Below are positions 1-8,147 of a DNA stretch of 64,000 nt, piece by piece. Source of the stretch: Singulisphaera sp045290345 (lineage in GTDB: Bacteria > Planctomycetota > Planctomycetia > Isosphaerales > Isosphaeraceae); NCBI RefSeq assembly GCF_045290345.1, contig NZ_CP155447.1, positions 434,001 to 498,000 of the forward strand, given 5' to 3'. Under the pieces are notes generated by a model. It saw nothing but the letters and a program-made list of their open reading frames with translations. It was not told where the DNA came from and ran no database searches. The position numbers and the translations under genes were made by a program. Positions within the stretch are counted from its first letter, which is position 1. Each line of letters begins with the position of its first letter.

Positions 1-664
1 TCTTGCCAATCGCCTGCGTCTCCTGCCAGGGACGGCCCGGCGGCGTCCACTGACGAATCCCACCATTGTGCGCTTGCCCTTCGATTTGGCTTCCCGCCCA
101 GCCAACCGGGATCGCAGGCCAGCGGGTGAAGCCGCCGTTGACGGTATAGCTCTGGTTCCCTTCACCGGGTCGTGCAGTGACATCCTGGGGGCAGCGAAGA
201 ACGCCGAGTGAGGTGTTTGAAAGCCAATGATTGGCGGGTTGTCCCGAACGGGTCGCGGTGGGCCACCAGTACGGAACCGTCTTGTCCCAGGCGTTGGCCA
301 TATCCTGATGGTCGAGATAGGGCAGGATCTCGACGACCCAACTATGCAGTTCACTCGCCCCACCATCGGGGAGTGCGCCAGAATCAAGGATCGATGCGTA
401 GATCGTCGACCGGGCCGGGTCTCCGCCGTGCGATTCCGGGTCGTCGCGGAAAGTCCCGGCGTTCGGGAAACGGTTCTTCATCGTGGAGAAGTTGATCAGG
501 GCCAAGCCGAGCTGACGCATATTATTGGCGCACTGCGGCCGACCCCCACAAATACGCCCCTCGCATCCACTCCTCATGGGGAGAAGCGCAAACCCAACCG
601 CGAGGACGCCAATCGCGACCATCAGATCGATCAGTTTGAAACGAGGGACGAATCCGGAAGACAT
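1..664 (-). CDS. DUF1559 prepilin-like protein, C-terminus outside window
   Basis: The minus-strand frame is open from an ATG at 664 to the window edge (221 codons seen), with a GGGGA ribosome site about 7 bases upstream. The N-terminus carries RFKLIDLMVAIGVLAVG, a degenerate version of the planctomycete FTLIELLVVIAIIA prepilin helix, followed by CANNMRQLGLALINF, the DUF1559 start. It then matches the next gene almost position for position (RDDP..HGGDP, DKTVPYWWPT, SLGVLRCP), so the two are tandem duplicates. DUF1559 proteins are exported or membrane-tethered with a pseudopilin-like N-terminal helix; their function is unknown. The usual Glu at position 5 of the prepilin motif is Asp here, so processing by prepilin peptidase is uncertain. 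Confidence 0.85.
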   Translation of the reverse strand, partial: MSSGFVPRFKLIDLMVAIGVLAVGFALLPMRSGCEGRICGGRPQCANNMRQLGLALINFSTMKNRFPNAGTFRDDPESHGGDPARSTIYASILDSGALPDGGASELHSWVVEILPYLDHQDMANAWDKTVPYWWPTATRSGQPANHWLSNTSLGVLRCPQDVTARPGEGNQSYTVNGGFTRWPAIPVGWAGSQIEGQAHNGGIRQWTPPGRPWQETQAIGK

Positions 665-877
665 GACGCGTTCCCCGAGAAAAGGCCGCTCACGGCGGGA
701 CACCCTCGGACGCACGTCACTCTAACAAGGAAGTCGCCTTAACTTCAAATGTTTAGGTCACTCCCGCAAGCCGAAGGCAACGCGACCTCCTCTCCCCCTT
801 GGAACTGCGGGCGCCCCGCACGCAATTTCATCCAAAGATTCCATTGGACCGCGAGCGGAACGGCCGCGATCCAGGAT

Positions 878-2092
878 TCACAAGTCTTCGCTCCAATCTC
901 CTCTCAACGCCCCCTGGGCCAGAGCCGCCGGCAACTGACTCCCAGCCGGCGTGATGAGTCGGGCGTAGACCGACCCGTCAATCGTCGACTTGATGAATCG
1001 GACTGCGCCATCGCAAAACACGAAATTGCCGCCTTCGGGATGACCGCTATTGGCGAACGGGAACGAGCCTTCGACCTTGAAGGTTTGGCCAAAACTGAGG
1101 TTCTCAAAGGTCCCGACTCGATTGGCCAGACCCCACCCAGGTCCGTCGCGTTGAGGCGAGAGTGGCGTCAACTGACCACCCAGACAATCATTGGGAGAAC
1201 GACTCGACACACAAACATTATCCGACCCAATAAACATGATAAAATTCGGCAGCGGACACGCCCAGTTGGTCGCTCGGCCGCTCGAATACAGGTTCCCCTC
1301 GGAGAATCCCGCCAGGGTGTTCTCCGCGATCAATAAGGTCTGGCCTGCCCCATCGGAGATGTCGGCGGAGGTGGTCGTGATGTCCCAGGGCTGGTCACCC
1401 GACTCCGTGCCCATAAACATCACACCAAGTTTTTTGCAAACCGCCTGGCTCTCCTGCCAGGCACGACCCGGCGGAACCCACTGGAGGACTTCACCGTTTT
1501 GCGAATGGCCGTCGGTCGAGCTCCCCACCCATCCCAGAGGAACGGCAGGCCAGCGCACAAAACCGCCGTTGACGACGTAGCTCAGGTTCCCCTGGCCCGA
1601 GGCGGCCGTCGGATCGTACGGACAGCGGAGCACGCCAAGGGAGGTACTCGAAACCACGGCATTGGAAGGTTGACCCGAGATGGTCTCCGTCGGCCACCAG
1701 TAGGGAACAGTCTTGTCCCAAGCATTGGCGAGATCCTGCTGGTCGAGATAGGGGAGAATCGCGACGACCCAGTTGGAGAGCCACGACTCGGCGACGTCCG
1801 GCCGCTGGCCTGACTCCATGAGCGACAGATAGAGCTTCGACAGCGACGGGTCGCCGCCATGCTCGGCCGGGTCGTCACGGATTGTCCCCGCGTTGGGAAA
1901 GTGATTCTTCGACGAGGAGAAGTTGATCAGGGCCAGTCCGAGCTCACGCATATTGTTGGAGCATTGGATGCGACGATCGGGGCCACGAGCGGAGTTCAGC
2001 GAAGGAAGCAACAACCCCACCAAAATCGCGGTCACAAAGATCGCGATCACCAAATCAATGAGCTTGAACCCACGTCGATCCTCGGGGGACAT
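878..2092 (-). CDS. DUF1559 prepilin-like protein (tandem paralogue)
   Basis: A 404-residue protein. I chose the ATG at 2092 because a CGGAG site lies just upstream and the N-terminus then aligns with the neighbouring paralogue; an in-frame start at 2125 exists but adds an unconserved leader. GFKLIDLVIAIFVTAIL is a degenerate prepilin-type helix. The DUF1559 body follows with CSNNMRELGLALINF, NWVVAILPYLDQQDLANAW, an SLGVLRCPYDP segment, ISDGAGQTLLIAEN, and the C-terminal NFVFCDGAVRFIKSTID signature (the family H/GxxxxxxDGSVRFI block). It lies 213 bases from its paralogue on the same strand and diverges from the cobalt transporter operon. Its function is not known; an envelope protein is likely. 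Confidence 0.9.
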   Translation of the reverse strand: MSPEDRRGFKLIDLVIAIFVTAILVGLLLPSLNSARGPDRRIQCSNNMRELGLALINFSSSKNHFPNAGTIRDDPAEHGGDPSLSKLYLSLMESGQRPDVAESWLSNWVVAILPYLDQQDLANAWDKTVPYWWPTETISGQPSNAVVSSTSLGVLRCPYDPTAASGQGNLSYVVNGGFVRWPAVPLGWVGSSTDGHSQNGEVLQWVPPGRAWQESQAVCKKLGVMFMGTESGDQPWDITTTSADISDGAGQTLLIAENTLAGFSEGNLYSSGRATNWACPLPNFIMFIGSDNVCVSSRSPNDCLGGQLTPLSPQRDGPGWGLANRVGTFENLSFGQTFKVEGSFPFANSGHPEGGNFVFCDGAVRFIKSTIDGSVYARLITPAGSQLPAALAQGALRGDWSEDL

Positions 2093-2210
2093 GGCGATTG
2101 CTCCGAGAAAAGCCCCGTGAGACAAGATCCCTGGAGACGCTCCTCCATTCTCTCCTGATCGTCATCCAAGTCACAAGCATCAACAGCAAATGTTTGTGAT
2201 TCATACGAAT

Positions 2211-2290
2211 GGGTGCTGGTCCCGCCGCGCGGAGGATCGCGGCGAACCTGCAAGTCCTCCAATCCGGCAGATTGCCAGCAGTGAGGGTCC
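2211..2290 (+). promoter_or_regulatory. Candidate structured 5' leader of the cbi operon
   Basis: Upstream of cbiM, TGCTGG (2214-2219) can pair with CCAGCA (2275-2280). This encloses a perfect 7-bp stem (2223-2229 with 2238-2244) and a small AATC/GATT stem, giving a three-way-junction-like fold. No cobalamin-riboswitch B12 box is visible. Role in metal- or cofactor-dependent control is only an inference from position. Confidence 0.25.
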
Positions 2291-2398
2291 CAACCATCCC
2301 GTATCACGAATTTGACGAACAGGCACACGCCAGTTACGATGAAGTCATCCGAAAATTTCTGGCCGGGTCTCGTGGGCGCCTTGTCGAGGTCTTTGAGA

Positions 2399-3373
2399 AT
2401 GCACATCCCCGACGCCGTGCTCGATCCGAAGGTGGCCGCGGCGACCGGTGTGGTGGCAGCGGCCGGGATGTCGGCCGGGCTCAGGCTGCTCGAGTCGAGG
2501 CTGGGTGAGCGGACGACCGTCTTGATGGGGACGATGGCGGCCTTCGTCTTCGCCGCCCAGATGGTGAACTTCCCGATCGGGCCGCTGCCGATCTCAGGAC
2601 ACCTGCTCGGCGGGGTCCTCTCGGCGGTAATGCTCGGGCCTTGGGCCGGCGCGGTGGTCATCGGCGCGGTGCTCATCGTTCAGTGCCTGCTCTTCGGCGA
2701 CGGCGGCCTCACGGCCCTGGGGGCGAACTTCCTCAATATGGGGCTGATCGGCGCGGTGGGAGGGTATGCGATCTACGCCCCGATCCGCCGGGCGATCGGC
2801 GGCCGCGCGGGGGTCCTGCTCGGCGCGATGGTGGCAGCCTGGTTCTCGGTGATCCTCGCCTCGGGGGCGTTCGCCATCGAGCTGGCGTTCTCGAGCGGCT
2901 GGGCGAACTTCTTCCAGACCCTGAGCTGGATGGCCCTGGTTCACGCCGGGATCGGCCTGGGCGAAGCCCTCGTGACCGGCCTGGTGATCCGGTTCATCCT
3001 CCTGACTCGCCCCGACCTCGTCTATCAGGCCGACGAGACTGAAGCCAGTGCTCCCGGCTGGGGGGCATTGATCTGTGCGGGGCTCGGAATCGCGCTGGCG
3101 GTCTGCGTCTTCCTCGCGCCGTTCGCGTCGGAACATCCCGACGGCCTTGAGTACGTGGGGGAGAAGCTCGGCTTCCTCAAGGAGGGCGTGCCGGCGATGA
3201 TTCCCGCGCCCATCCCGGACTACAGTCTGCCGCTGCTCGGCGACGCGAACGTCAAGGCCGCAACCGCCTTCGCGGGATTGGTGGGGACGTTGGTCGTCTT
3301 CGCGGTCGGACTGGGACTGGCCCGGGTCTTTTCGACGACAAAGCCGACGGGAGTCGACCCGGATGCGGCTTGA
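2399..3373 (+). CDS. cbiM: CbiM-CbiN fusion, substrate-binding permease of cobalt/nickel ECF transporter
   Basis: A 324-residue integral membrane protein. The start is set at 2399 because this family begins Met-His and uses the free N-terminus to bind the metal; here it is MHIPDAVLD. An upstream in-frame ATG at 2312 would destroy this. The core shows GPLPISGHLLGGVLSAVMLGPWAG, the CbiM transmembrane metal-pocket region, then several more membrane helices. The last ~90 residues contain HPDGLEYVGEKLGF, the PDGLE motif of CbiN, and a final membrane helix, so CbiM and CbiN are fused in one chain. It overlaps cbiQ by 11 bases and is followed by cbiO, so all three should form one transporter. Co2+ and Ni2+ cannot be told apart from sequence alone. 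Confidence 0.9.
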   Translation: MHIPDAVLDPKVAAATGVVAAAGMSAGLRLLESRLGERTTVLMGTMAAFVFAAQMVNFPIGPLPISGHLLGGVLSAVMLGPWAGAVVIGAVLIVQCLLFGDGGLTALGANFLNMGLIGAVGGYAIYAPIRRAIGGRAGVLLGAMVAAWFSVILASGAFAIELAFSSGWANFFQTLSWMALVHAGIGLGEALVTGLVIRFILLTRPDLVYQADETEASAPGWGALICAGLGIALAVCVFLAPFASEHPDGLEYVGEKLGFLKEGVPAMIPAPIPDYSLPLLGDANVKAATAFAGLVGTLVVFAVGLGLARVFSTTKPTGVDPDAA

Positions 3374-4028
3374 GTTTCTCGAACGCCACAGCGAAGGGGA
3401 CGGCCCGCTCCACCGCCTCGACCCGCGGATCAAGCTGGTTGTCACCCTGGCCTACATCATCGCGGTGGTCGCCACGCCGATCGGCTGGTGGCGGCTGCTG
3501 GCGGTTGAGGGCCTGATCCTGGCCTTCACCATCGGCCTTTCCGGAGTTCCGCCGCGCGAGCTCCTGATGCGCTGGCTCGGGTTCATCGTCCTGGTCGGGT
3601 TCCTGGCCTTGATGGTGGCCCGGGCCCACCCGAGCCGCGTCGAATTCGGCATCGCGGCGGTGATGCTCACGATCGTCATCAAGAACAGCATGGCCTTCCT
3701 GGCCACCCTCAGCCTGGTCAATGTCACCCCGTTCCGGAAACTCCTGGGCGCAATGCGCCGGCTGGGGATGCCCGCGGCGCTGGTGGCGACCCTGCAATTT
3801 ATGTATCGTTACCTCCACGTGCTCACCGAGGAGCTCGATCGGATGGTCAAGGCGCGACGGTCGCGGACCTTCCGCCGTTCGGGACGACTCGACTGGGTGC
3901 TTTTAACCGGCCTGATCGGTATCCTCTTCCTCCGCGCCTTCGAACGTGGCGAACGGGTCCACGCGGCAATGCTCGCGCGAGGCTGGGACGGGACGATCCG
4001 GACCCTTGATGACTCCGATGGCCCTTGA
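3363..4028 (+). CDS. cbiQ: CbiQ/EcfT transmembrane coupling protein
   Basis: A 221-residue membrane protein that couples the ATPase to the CbiM substrate unit. It starts with RLEFLERHSEGDGPLHRLDPRIKL, typical of CbiQ, and has about five hydrophobic helices. The two coupling-helix signatures are visible as KARRSRTF near residue 160-167 and LARGWDGT near residue 208. Its ATG lies inside the last codons of cbiM, indicating translational coupling. CbiO starts 54 bases after its stop. Confidence 0.92.
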   Translation: MRLEFLERHSEGDGPLHRLDPRIKLVVTLAYIIAVVATPIGWWRLLAVEGLILAFTIGLSGVPPRELLMRWLGFIVLVGFLALMVARAHPSRVEFGIAAVMLTIVIKNSMAFLATLSLVNVTPFRKLLGAMRRLGMPAALVATLQFMYRYLHVLTEELDRMVKARRSRTFRRSGRLDWVLLTGLIGILFLRAFERGERVHAAMLARGWDGTIRTLDDSDGP

Positions 4029-4082
4029 CGAATCGATCGATCTCCGCGTCCCCTCGCGGCGAAGCGAGGCGAGGTGCGTGAG

Positions 4083-4910
4083 ATGAACTCCTCCAGCCCG
4101 ACCATGACCAACGACGCGCCGGCCGTGCAGGTCCGCGAACTGATCTATCGCTATCCCGACGGCCGGCTCGCCCTCCGCGGTGTCGACCTCACCATCGTGC
4201 CGGGCGAAACGATCGCCCTCGTCGGCCCTAACGGCGCGGGCAAGAGCACGCTCCTGCTCCACCTCAACGGGATCCTCCCGGGCAAAGAGCGAGGCCAGCC
4301 CTTGCATGCCCACGGGACCAGCCATCACTCCCGGAACGGCAGCGAACCCGCGGTCTGGATCGACGGCCTGGAGGTCAACGCGAAGAACGCTCCCGAGGTC
4401 CGCCGCCGGGTCGGCCTGGTGTTTCAGGACCCGGACGACCAGCTCTTCAGCACCTCGGTGATCGAGGACGTCGCGTTCGGCCCGCTCAACCTCGGGATGA
4501 GCCGGGCCGAGGCCAAACGGGTAGCTCTCGAGTGCCTCGCCCGGGTCAACCTCGACGACGTGGCCGACCGCGCTCCCCACCACCTGAGCTTCGGCGAGCG
4601 AAAGCGGGTCTGCCTGGCGGGGGTGCTCGCCTGCAACCCATCAGTCCTCGTCCTCGACGAACCAACAGCCAACCTCGACCCCCGCGGCCGCCGCCGCTTC
4701 ATCGAATTGATCCGAGGGCTCACCGCCACCAAGCTGATCGCCACCCACGACCTCGAAATGGTCCTCGAACTCTGCAACCGGACCGTCCTGCTCGACGCCG
4801 GCCGGATCGTGGCCAATGGCCTGACCCGGAACGTTTTGGGTGACCCCAACCTGCTCGAGGCCCACGGCCTCGAGATGCCGCTAAGCCTCAAAATGGGCCG
4901 GTCGTTCTGA
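4083..4910 (+). CDS. cbiO: CbiO energy-coupling ATPase of cobalt/nickel transporter
   Basis: An ABC ATPase of 275 residues. Visible motifs are Walker A GPNGAGKST (about 48-56), a Q-loop FQDPDDQLF (about 115), signature LSFGERKRV (about 168), Walker B VLVLDEPTANLDP (about 188) and the switch His in IATHD. I prefer ATG 4083 over GTG 4074 because GAGG sits eight bases ahead of it. A His- and Gly-rich insert of about 25 residues (about 68-92) between Walker A and the Q-loop is unusual for CbiO and might bind metal. It is the last gene of the cbiMN-cbiQ-cbiO operon. Confidence 0.93.
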   Translation: MNSSSPTMTNDAPAVQVRELIYRYPDGRLALRGVDLTIVPGETIALVGPNGAGKSTLLLHLNGILPGKERGQPLHAHGTSHHSRNGSEPAVWIDGLEVNAKNAPEVRRRVGLVFQDPDDQLFSTSVIEDVAFGPLNLGMSRAEAKRVALECLARVNLDDVADRAPHHLSFGERKRVCLAGVLACNPSVLVLDEPTANLDPRGRRRFIELIRGLTATKLIATHDLEMVLELCNRTVLLDAGRIVANGLTRNVLGDPNLLEAHGLEMPLSLKMGRSF

Positions 4911-4938
4911 ACCAATCAGTCCCGTGGGTTTGCCGACC

Positions 4939-5703
4939 TCACTGCGGCGCCTTCAACTCGTAGGACACTTCAACCGCCACCCTCACCACCTCTTGTCCCA
5001 GGGCGACCGGCATCGAACGAGGCGAGTTGTTATCGGAGTGCTTGACCGATCTTGCCGCAAAAGAATACTGGGCCACCGTTTCCAGGTCCTGGATCTGAAC
5101 GGAGACCGGCTGACCGCGAGCCATTCCGAATACGGTTGCCGCGTCCTCGGCCTTCTCGAGTGAGTCGGTCAGGGCCTGTTTGCGAAGCTCGCGAAGCAAG
5201 GCTTTCCGATTGCTCAACGAAAAGGACAGGTTCTCGATTTCATTGACGCCGGCTTTCACCATGAGGTCGAGCAGCCGGCCCACTTTCTTCGTATCGCGAA
5301 TCGTGATCGTCACTTCATTTTCGATCGCGTAGCCAACGACCTTGACCGGAGCATCCACCGGCGAAGCCTCCGACTTCCGGCTCTCGTAGAGTGGCCTCAA
5401 GCTAAAACCCGATGTCTGGATATCCTCAAGAGCGATTTCATTTTCCTTGAGCACGTCCATGAGAGCGTTCATCTCTTTGCCATTGGCCGCCACGCTTTCC
5501 ATCGCCGTTCGGCCTCGACTCTCCACGCCCACCGTCAGTACGGCCAGGTCGGGCGTCACCGTTTGTTCCGCCAGGCCGATGACGCTGATCGTGCGCAGTC
5601 CATCCGCACGAACGCGAGACTCAACGACCTGAGCCGCAAGCAATCCAGGGACGGCCAGTACAACGGCCAGGACGGAAAGGATCCGGGGCACCGAGCAGAC
5701 CAT
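4939..5703 (-). CDS. SIMPL domain (DUF541) exported protein
   Basis: A 254-residue protein with a clear signal peptide (SVLAVVLAVPGLLAAQV). The mature part begins RTISVIGLAEQTVTPDLAVLTVGVES, the characteristic SIMPL/DUF541 opening, followed by NALMDVLKENEIALEDIQTSGFSLRPLYE and the GYAIENEVTITIRD block. Members are periplasmic or outer-membrane-associated proteins of poorly defined role. The gene ends 28 bases from the convergent cbiO. A paired repeat separates it from the upstream flavoprotein gene. Confidence 0.9.
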   Translation of the reverse strand: MVCSVPRILSVLAVVLAVPGLLAAQVVESRVRADGLRTISVIGLAEQTVTPDLAVLTVGVESRGRTAMESVAANGKEMNALMDVLKENEIALEDIQTSGFSLRPLYESRKSEASPVDAPVKVVGYAIENEVTITIRDTKKVGRLLDLMVKAGVNEIENLSFSLSNRKALLRELRKQALTDSLEKAEDAATVFGMARGQPVSVQIQDLETVAQYSFAARSVKHSDNNSPRSMPVALGQEVVRVAVEVSYELKAPQ

Positions 5704-5728
5704 GAGATCACTCCTGGAATTGTGGAGT

Positions 5729-5769
5729 GGGCATGGCCCACCCGGATTAAACCATGGTGGGCCATGCCC
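5729..5769. repeat. REP-like inverted repeat, 14-bp perfect arms
   Basis: GGGCATGGCCCACC (5729-5742) and its exact complement (5756-5769) flank a 13-base loop. A related element lies at 7261-7356 on the other side of the next gene. It may act as a terminator or be a dispersed intergenic repeat. Confidence 0.6.
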
Positions 5770-5807
5770 ATCCTATTACTCAAACAAATTATTTATACTT
5801 AATTATT

Positions 5808-7175
5808 TCAATGGCTGGCCCAACCCGGGCCGCCGCCGTACACGCGGTTGGTGCCGGCCAGGGGGAGGCCGGTGATCATTGAGGCTTCGAGGGTCAAGGC
5901 ACGCAAGTCTTCCGGTTCGAGGTGGTGGACGTCACTCTTGCCGCAGGCGCGGGCCAGGACCTGGACTTCCGACGTGAGCGCGTGGAAAAAGCTGGCGACG
6001 CGCTCGGAGGCGGCGTCGACTTCGAGGCGAGCGGTCAGTTCCGGGTCTTGCGTCGTGATCCCGACCGGGCAGCGGCCGGTGTGGCAATGGTGGCAGGCGT
6101 ACGGGGCCGCGCCGATGGCGCGGTAATCCTCGACATAGATCGGCTTGTTGCAGTTCAAGGCGATCAGCAGGGCGGTGCCCAGGTAGCAGGCGTCGGCTCC
6201 GAGGGCGAGCGCCTTGGCACAGTCGGAGCCGTGCCGCAAACCGCCGGCAATGACGAGTTGAACCTTGCCGTAGAGGCCGATGTCTTCGAGGGCCGCACGC
6301 GCCTCACAGACGGCGGCGAGGGTTGGAATGCCGGTGTGCTCCTGGAGCAGTTCGGGGGAAGCGCCCGTGCCCCCTTCCATGCCGTCGACGACCACCACGT
6401 CGGCCCCCGCCTTGGCGGCGAGCCGGACGTCGTCGAAGACGCGCGCGGCCCCCATCTTGACGAAGATCGGAATTCGCCAGTCGGTCGCCTCGCGGAGCTC
6501 CTCGATCTTGATCACCATGTCGTCCGGGCCGAGGAAGTCGGGATGCCGGCAAGGCGAGCGCTGATCGACGCCGGGCGGAAGGTCGCGGAGCCGGGCCACC
6601 TCATCGGAAACCTTGGAGCCGAGCAGCAGGCCCCCCGTACCTGGCTTGGCCCCCTGGCCGATCGTCAGTTCGATGGCGTCGGCCTGGCGGAGATGCTGGA
6701 CGTTGATCCCGTAGCGGCTGGGCAAGACTTCATAGATCATCGCCCGCGACTCCGACCGCTCGACGTCGAGCATTCCCCCGTCCCCCGTGGTGGTCGAGGT
6801 GCCGGCCATCCGCGCCCCGCGGGAGAGCGCGGTCTTCGCGTTCCGCGAGAGCGCCCCGTAACTCATGCCGGTGACCATCAGAGGGATGTCGAGCTCCAGT
6901 GGCTTCGACGCGAACCGGGTACCCAGCACCGTCTTGGTCGAGCACTTCTCGCGATAGCCTTCGAGGGGGATCCGTGTGAGGGTGCCGGGGACGAACGTGA
7001 GGTCGTCGAACGTGGCCCAGGTCCTCGGCCTGAGGATGCCGAAGCCGCGGATCCGGTAACGGGCGAGCTCTGCCTTGATCTGGATATCTTCAATCACACC
7101 GGGAGTGAATGTACCCGACCGCTCCATCGGCGAAGGGTCGGCGGCGGAACCAGGCGGGGGTGTCGAGTCGGCCAT
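5808..7175 (-). CDS. Glutamate-synthase-like FMN/Fe-S subunit (GlxD / N-methylglutamate synthase MgsC type)
   Basis: A 455-residue stand-alone version of the FMN-binding synthase domain of glutamate synthase. It has the TIM-barrel segments GMSYGALSRNAKTALSRGA, TTTGDGGM, GQGAKPGTGG, VVVDGMEGGTGASP and IAGGLRHGSDCAKALALGAD. The Fe-S ligands are Cys361, Cys364 and Cys369 in CHHCHTGRCPVGITTQDP. In this class, ammonia from the glutaminase subunit, or methylamine for MgsC, is added to 2-oxoglutarate or glutamate. The GXGXG and glutaminase subunits are encoded just upstream on the same strand and a glutamine-synthetase-like gene diverges from them. That arrangement matches rhizobial glxBCD-glnT and the methylotroph mgsABC-gmaS set. 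The exact substrate is inferred. Confidence 0.85.
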   Translation of the reverse strand: MADSTPPPGSAADPSPMERSGTFTPGVIEDIQIKAELARYRIRGFGILRPRTWATFDDLTFVPGTLTRIPLEGYREKCSTKTVLGTRFASKPLELDIPLMVTGMSYGALSRNAKTALSRGARMAGTSTTTGDGGMLDVERSESRAMIYEVLPSRYGINVQHLRQADAIELTIGQGAKPGTGGLLLGSKVSDEVARLRDLPPGVDQRSPCRHPDFLGPDDMVIKIEELREATDWRIPIFVKMGAARVFDDVRLAAKAGADVVVVDGMEGGTGASPELLQEHTGIPTLAAVCEARAALEDIGLYGKVQLVIAGGLRHGSDCAKALALGADACYLGTALLIALNCNKPIYVEDYRAIGAAPYACHHCHTGRCPVGITTQDPELTARLEVDAASERVASFFHALTSEVQVLARACGKSDVHHLEPEDLRALTLEASMITGLPLAGTNRVYGGGPGWASH

Positions 7176-7260
7176 GGAGGAGAATCCTCAGGAACGGGGA
7201 GTGATCGTGTGGAGTGGTTCACATCGCTTCGAGCGTGCACGAGAAATCCGACTCTTTGGA

Positions 7261-7356
7261 GGGTGGGCAGGGCCCACCGGGATTCGCCCCGGGATGCAAG
7301 TGCCACCTACTCCTACCAAGTCTCTCGTCAGCACGCGTGGTGGGTCATGCCCACCC
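7261..7356. repeat. REP-like inverted repeat related to 5729-5769
   Basis: An 18-base arm at 7261-7278 and its near-complement at 7339-7356 (16 of 18 positions) lie in the gap between the FMN subunit and GXGXG subunit genes. The core GGGCA.GGCCCACC is shared with the element at 5729. Confidence 0.5.
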
Positions 7357-7380
7357 GACAGGACACGTTCTCAGACGCGT

Positions 7381-8094
7381 TTAGAGCGCCGATTTCCAGA
7401 GATGGATATCGGTTTTCTGAAAATTCCAGAGCTTCCGGCCGGCGACGAGTTTGCGAAAACCAGTGGGGGGAGCGGGGACCTTCCAGCGTTCGAGATGCGA
7501 ACCGATCAGGTCGCGATCGGCGGGGGTGAACTCCTCGACCACGGCGTCGGCGCCGAGCTCGCCGAGCTTGCCGGCGACGTAAATGGTCCCGGCGTACATG
7601 CTGTCGGCCACGCCGTCGGCGGCATCGCCGCAAACGATGATGATCCCTTTCTGCATCATGAACCCGGCCATCGGGCCGACGCTTCCACCGACGATCAAGG
7701 CGCCCCCTTTCATGGCAATCCCCGCGCGGGTCGAGGCGTCCCCGCGGACGACCACGACCCCCGCGCGGATCGCCGCGGCAACCGCGTTGCCGGCGTCGCC
7801 GTCGATGGTGACGATGCCGTCGCGCATGCTCTCGGCTGCGCCCCAGCCCACGCCACCGTGCACGTGGACCGTCGCGCCGTCGTTCAGGCCGGCCACGTAA
7901 TAGCCGGCGGGGCCGTCGATCGTCAGTTCGGTTCCCTCGGGGAGCGCCACGCCCAGGTTGTGGCGGGCGCCCGGATGGAGCAGCGTGATCCTCGTGGAGT
8001 TTCCGGCGATCGCCGCCCGGATCTCCCGGTTGATGGCACGCACTGGCATATCACCACAATTAATTGTGGTTGTCCGTTCGGAGGTCGCGGGCAC
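7381..8094 (-). CDS. GXGXG-domain subunit of glutamate-synthase-like enzyme (GlxC / MgsB type)
   Basis: A 237-residue right-handed beta-helix protein, equivalent to the C-terminal GXGXG domain of glutamate synthase and related to FwdC. The repeated turns are visible as LTIDGPAGYYVAG, VHVHGGVGWGAAE, VTIDGDAGNAVAA, VVVRGDASTRAG and IIIVCGDAADGVA. The start is a GTG at 8094 with AGGGA seven bases upstream; the N-terminal TTTINC segment resembles other members, so the later ATG is less likely. It lies 53 bases downstream of the glutaminase gene and about 205 bases upstream of the FMN subunit. It probably holds the complex together. Confidence 0.85.
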   Translation of the reverse strand: MPATSERTTTINCGDMPVRAINREIRAAIAGNSTRITLLHPGARHNLGVALPEGTELTIDGPAGYYVAGLNDGATVHVHGGVGWGAAESMRDGIVTIDGDAGNAVAAAIRAGVVVVRGDASTRAGIAMKGGALIVGGSVGPMAGFMMQKGIIIVCGDAADGVADSMYAGTIYVAGKLGELGADAVVEEFTPADRDLIGSHLERWKVPAPPTGFRKLVAGRKLWNFQKTDIHLWKSAL

Positions 8095-8147
8095 GGGCAG
8101 GTCCCTTCGTTGAGAGGCAGCGCGATGTGGGAACCACGAAGTGGATG

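Noticed and set aside
2211..2300. Cobalamin riboswitch upstream of cbiM
   Set aside because: I looked on both strands for the B12 box and the GCCACTG/ACCTGCC pattern; only partial look-alikes exist, so I report only a generic folded leader.
5922..7529. A 535-codon open frame on the plus strand opposite the FMN subunit gene
   Set aside because: It is antisense to a well-supported gene, has no family sequence, and long spurious frames are expected opposite GC-rich codons.
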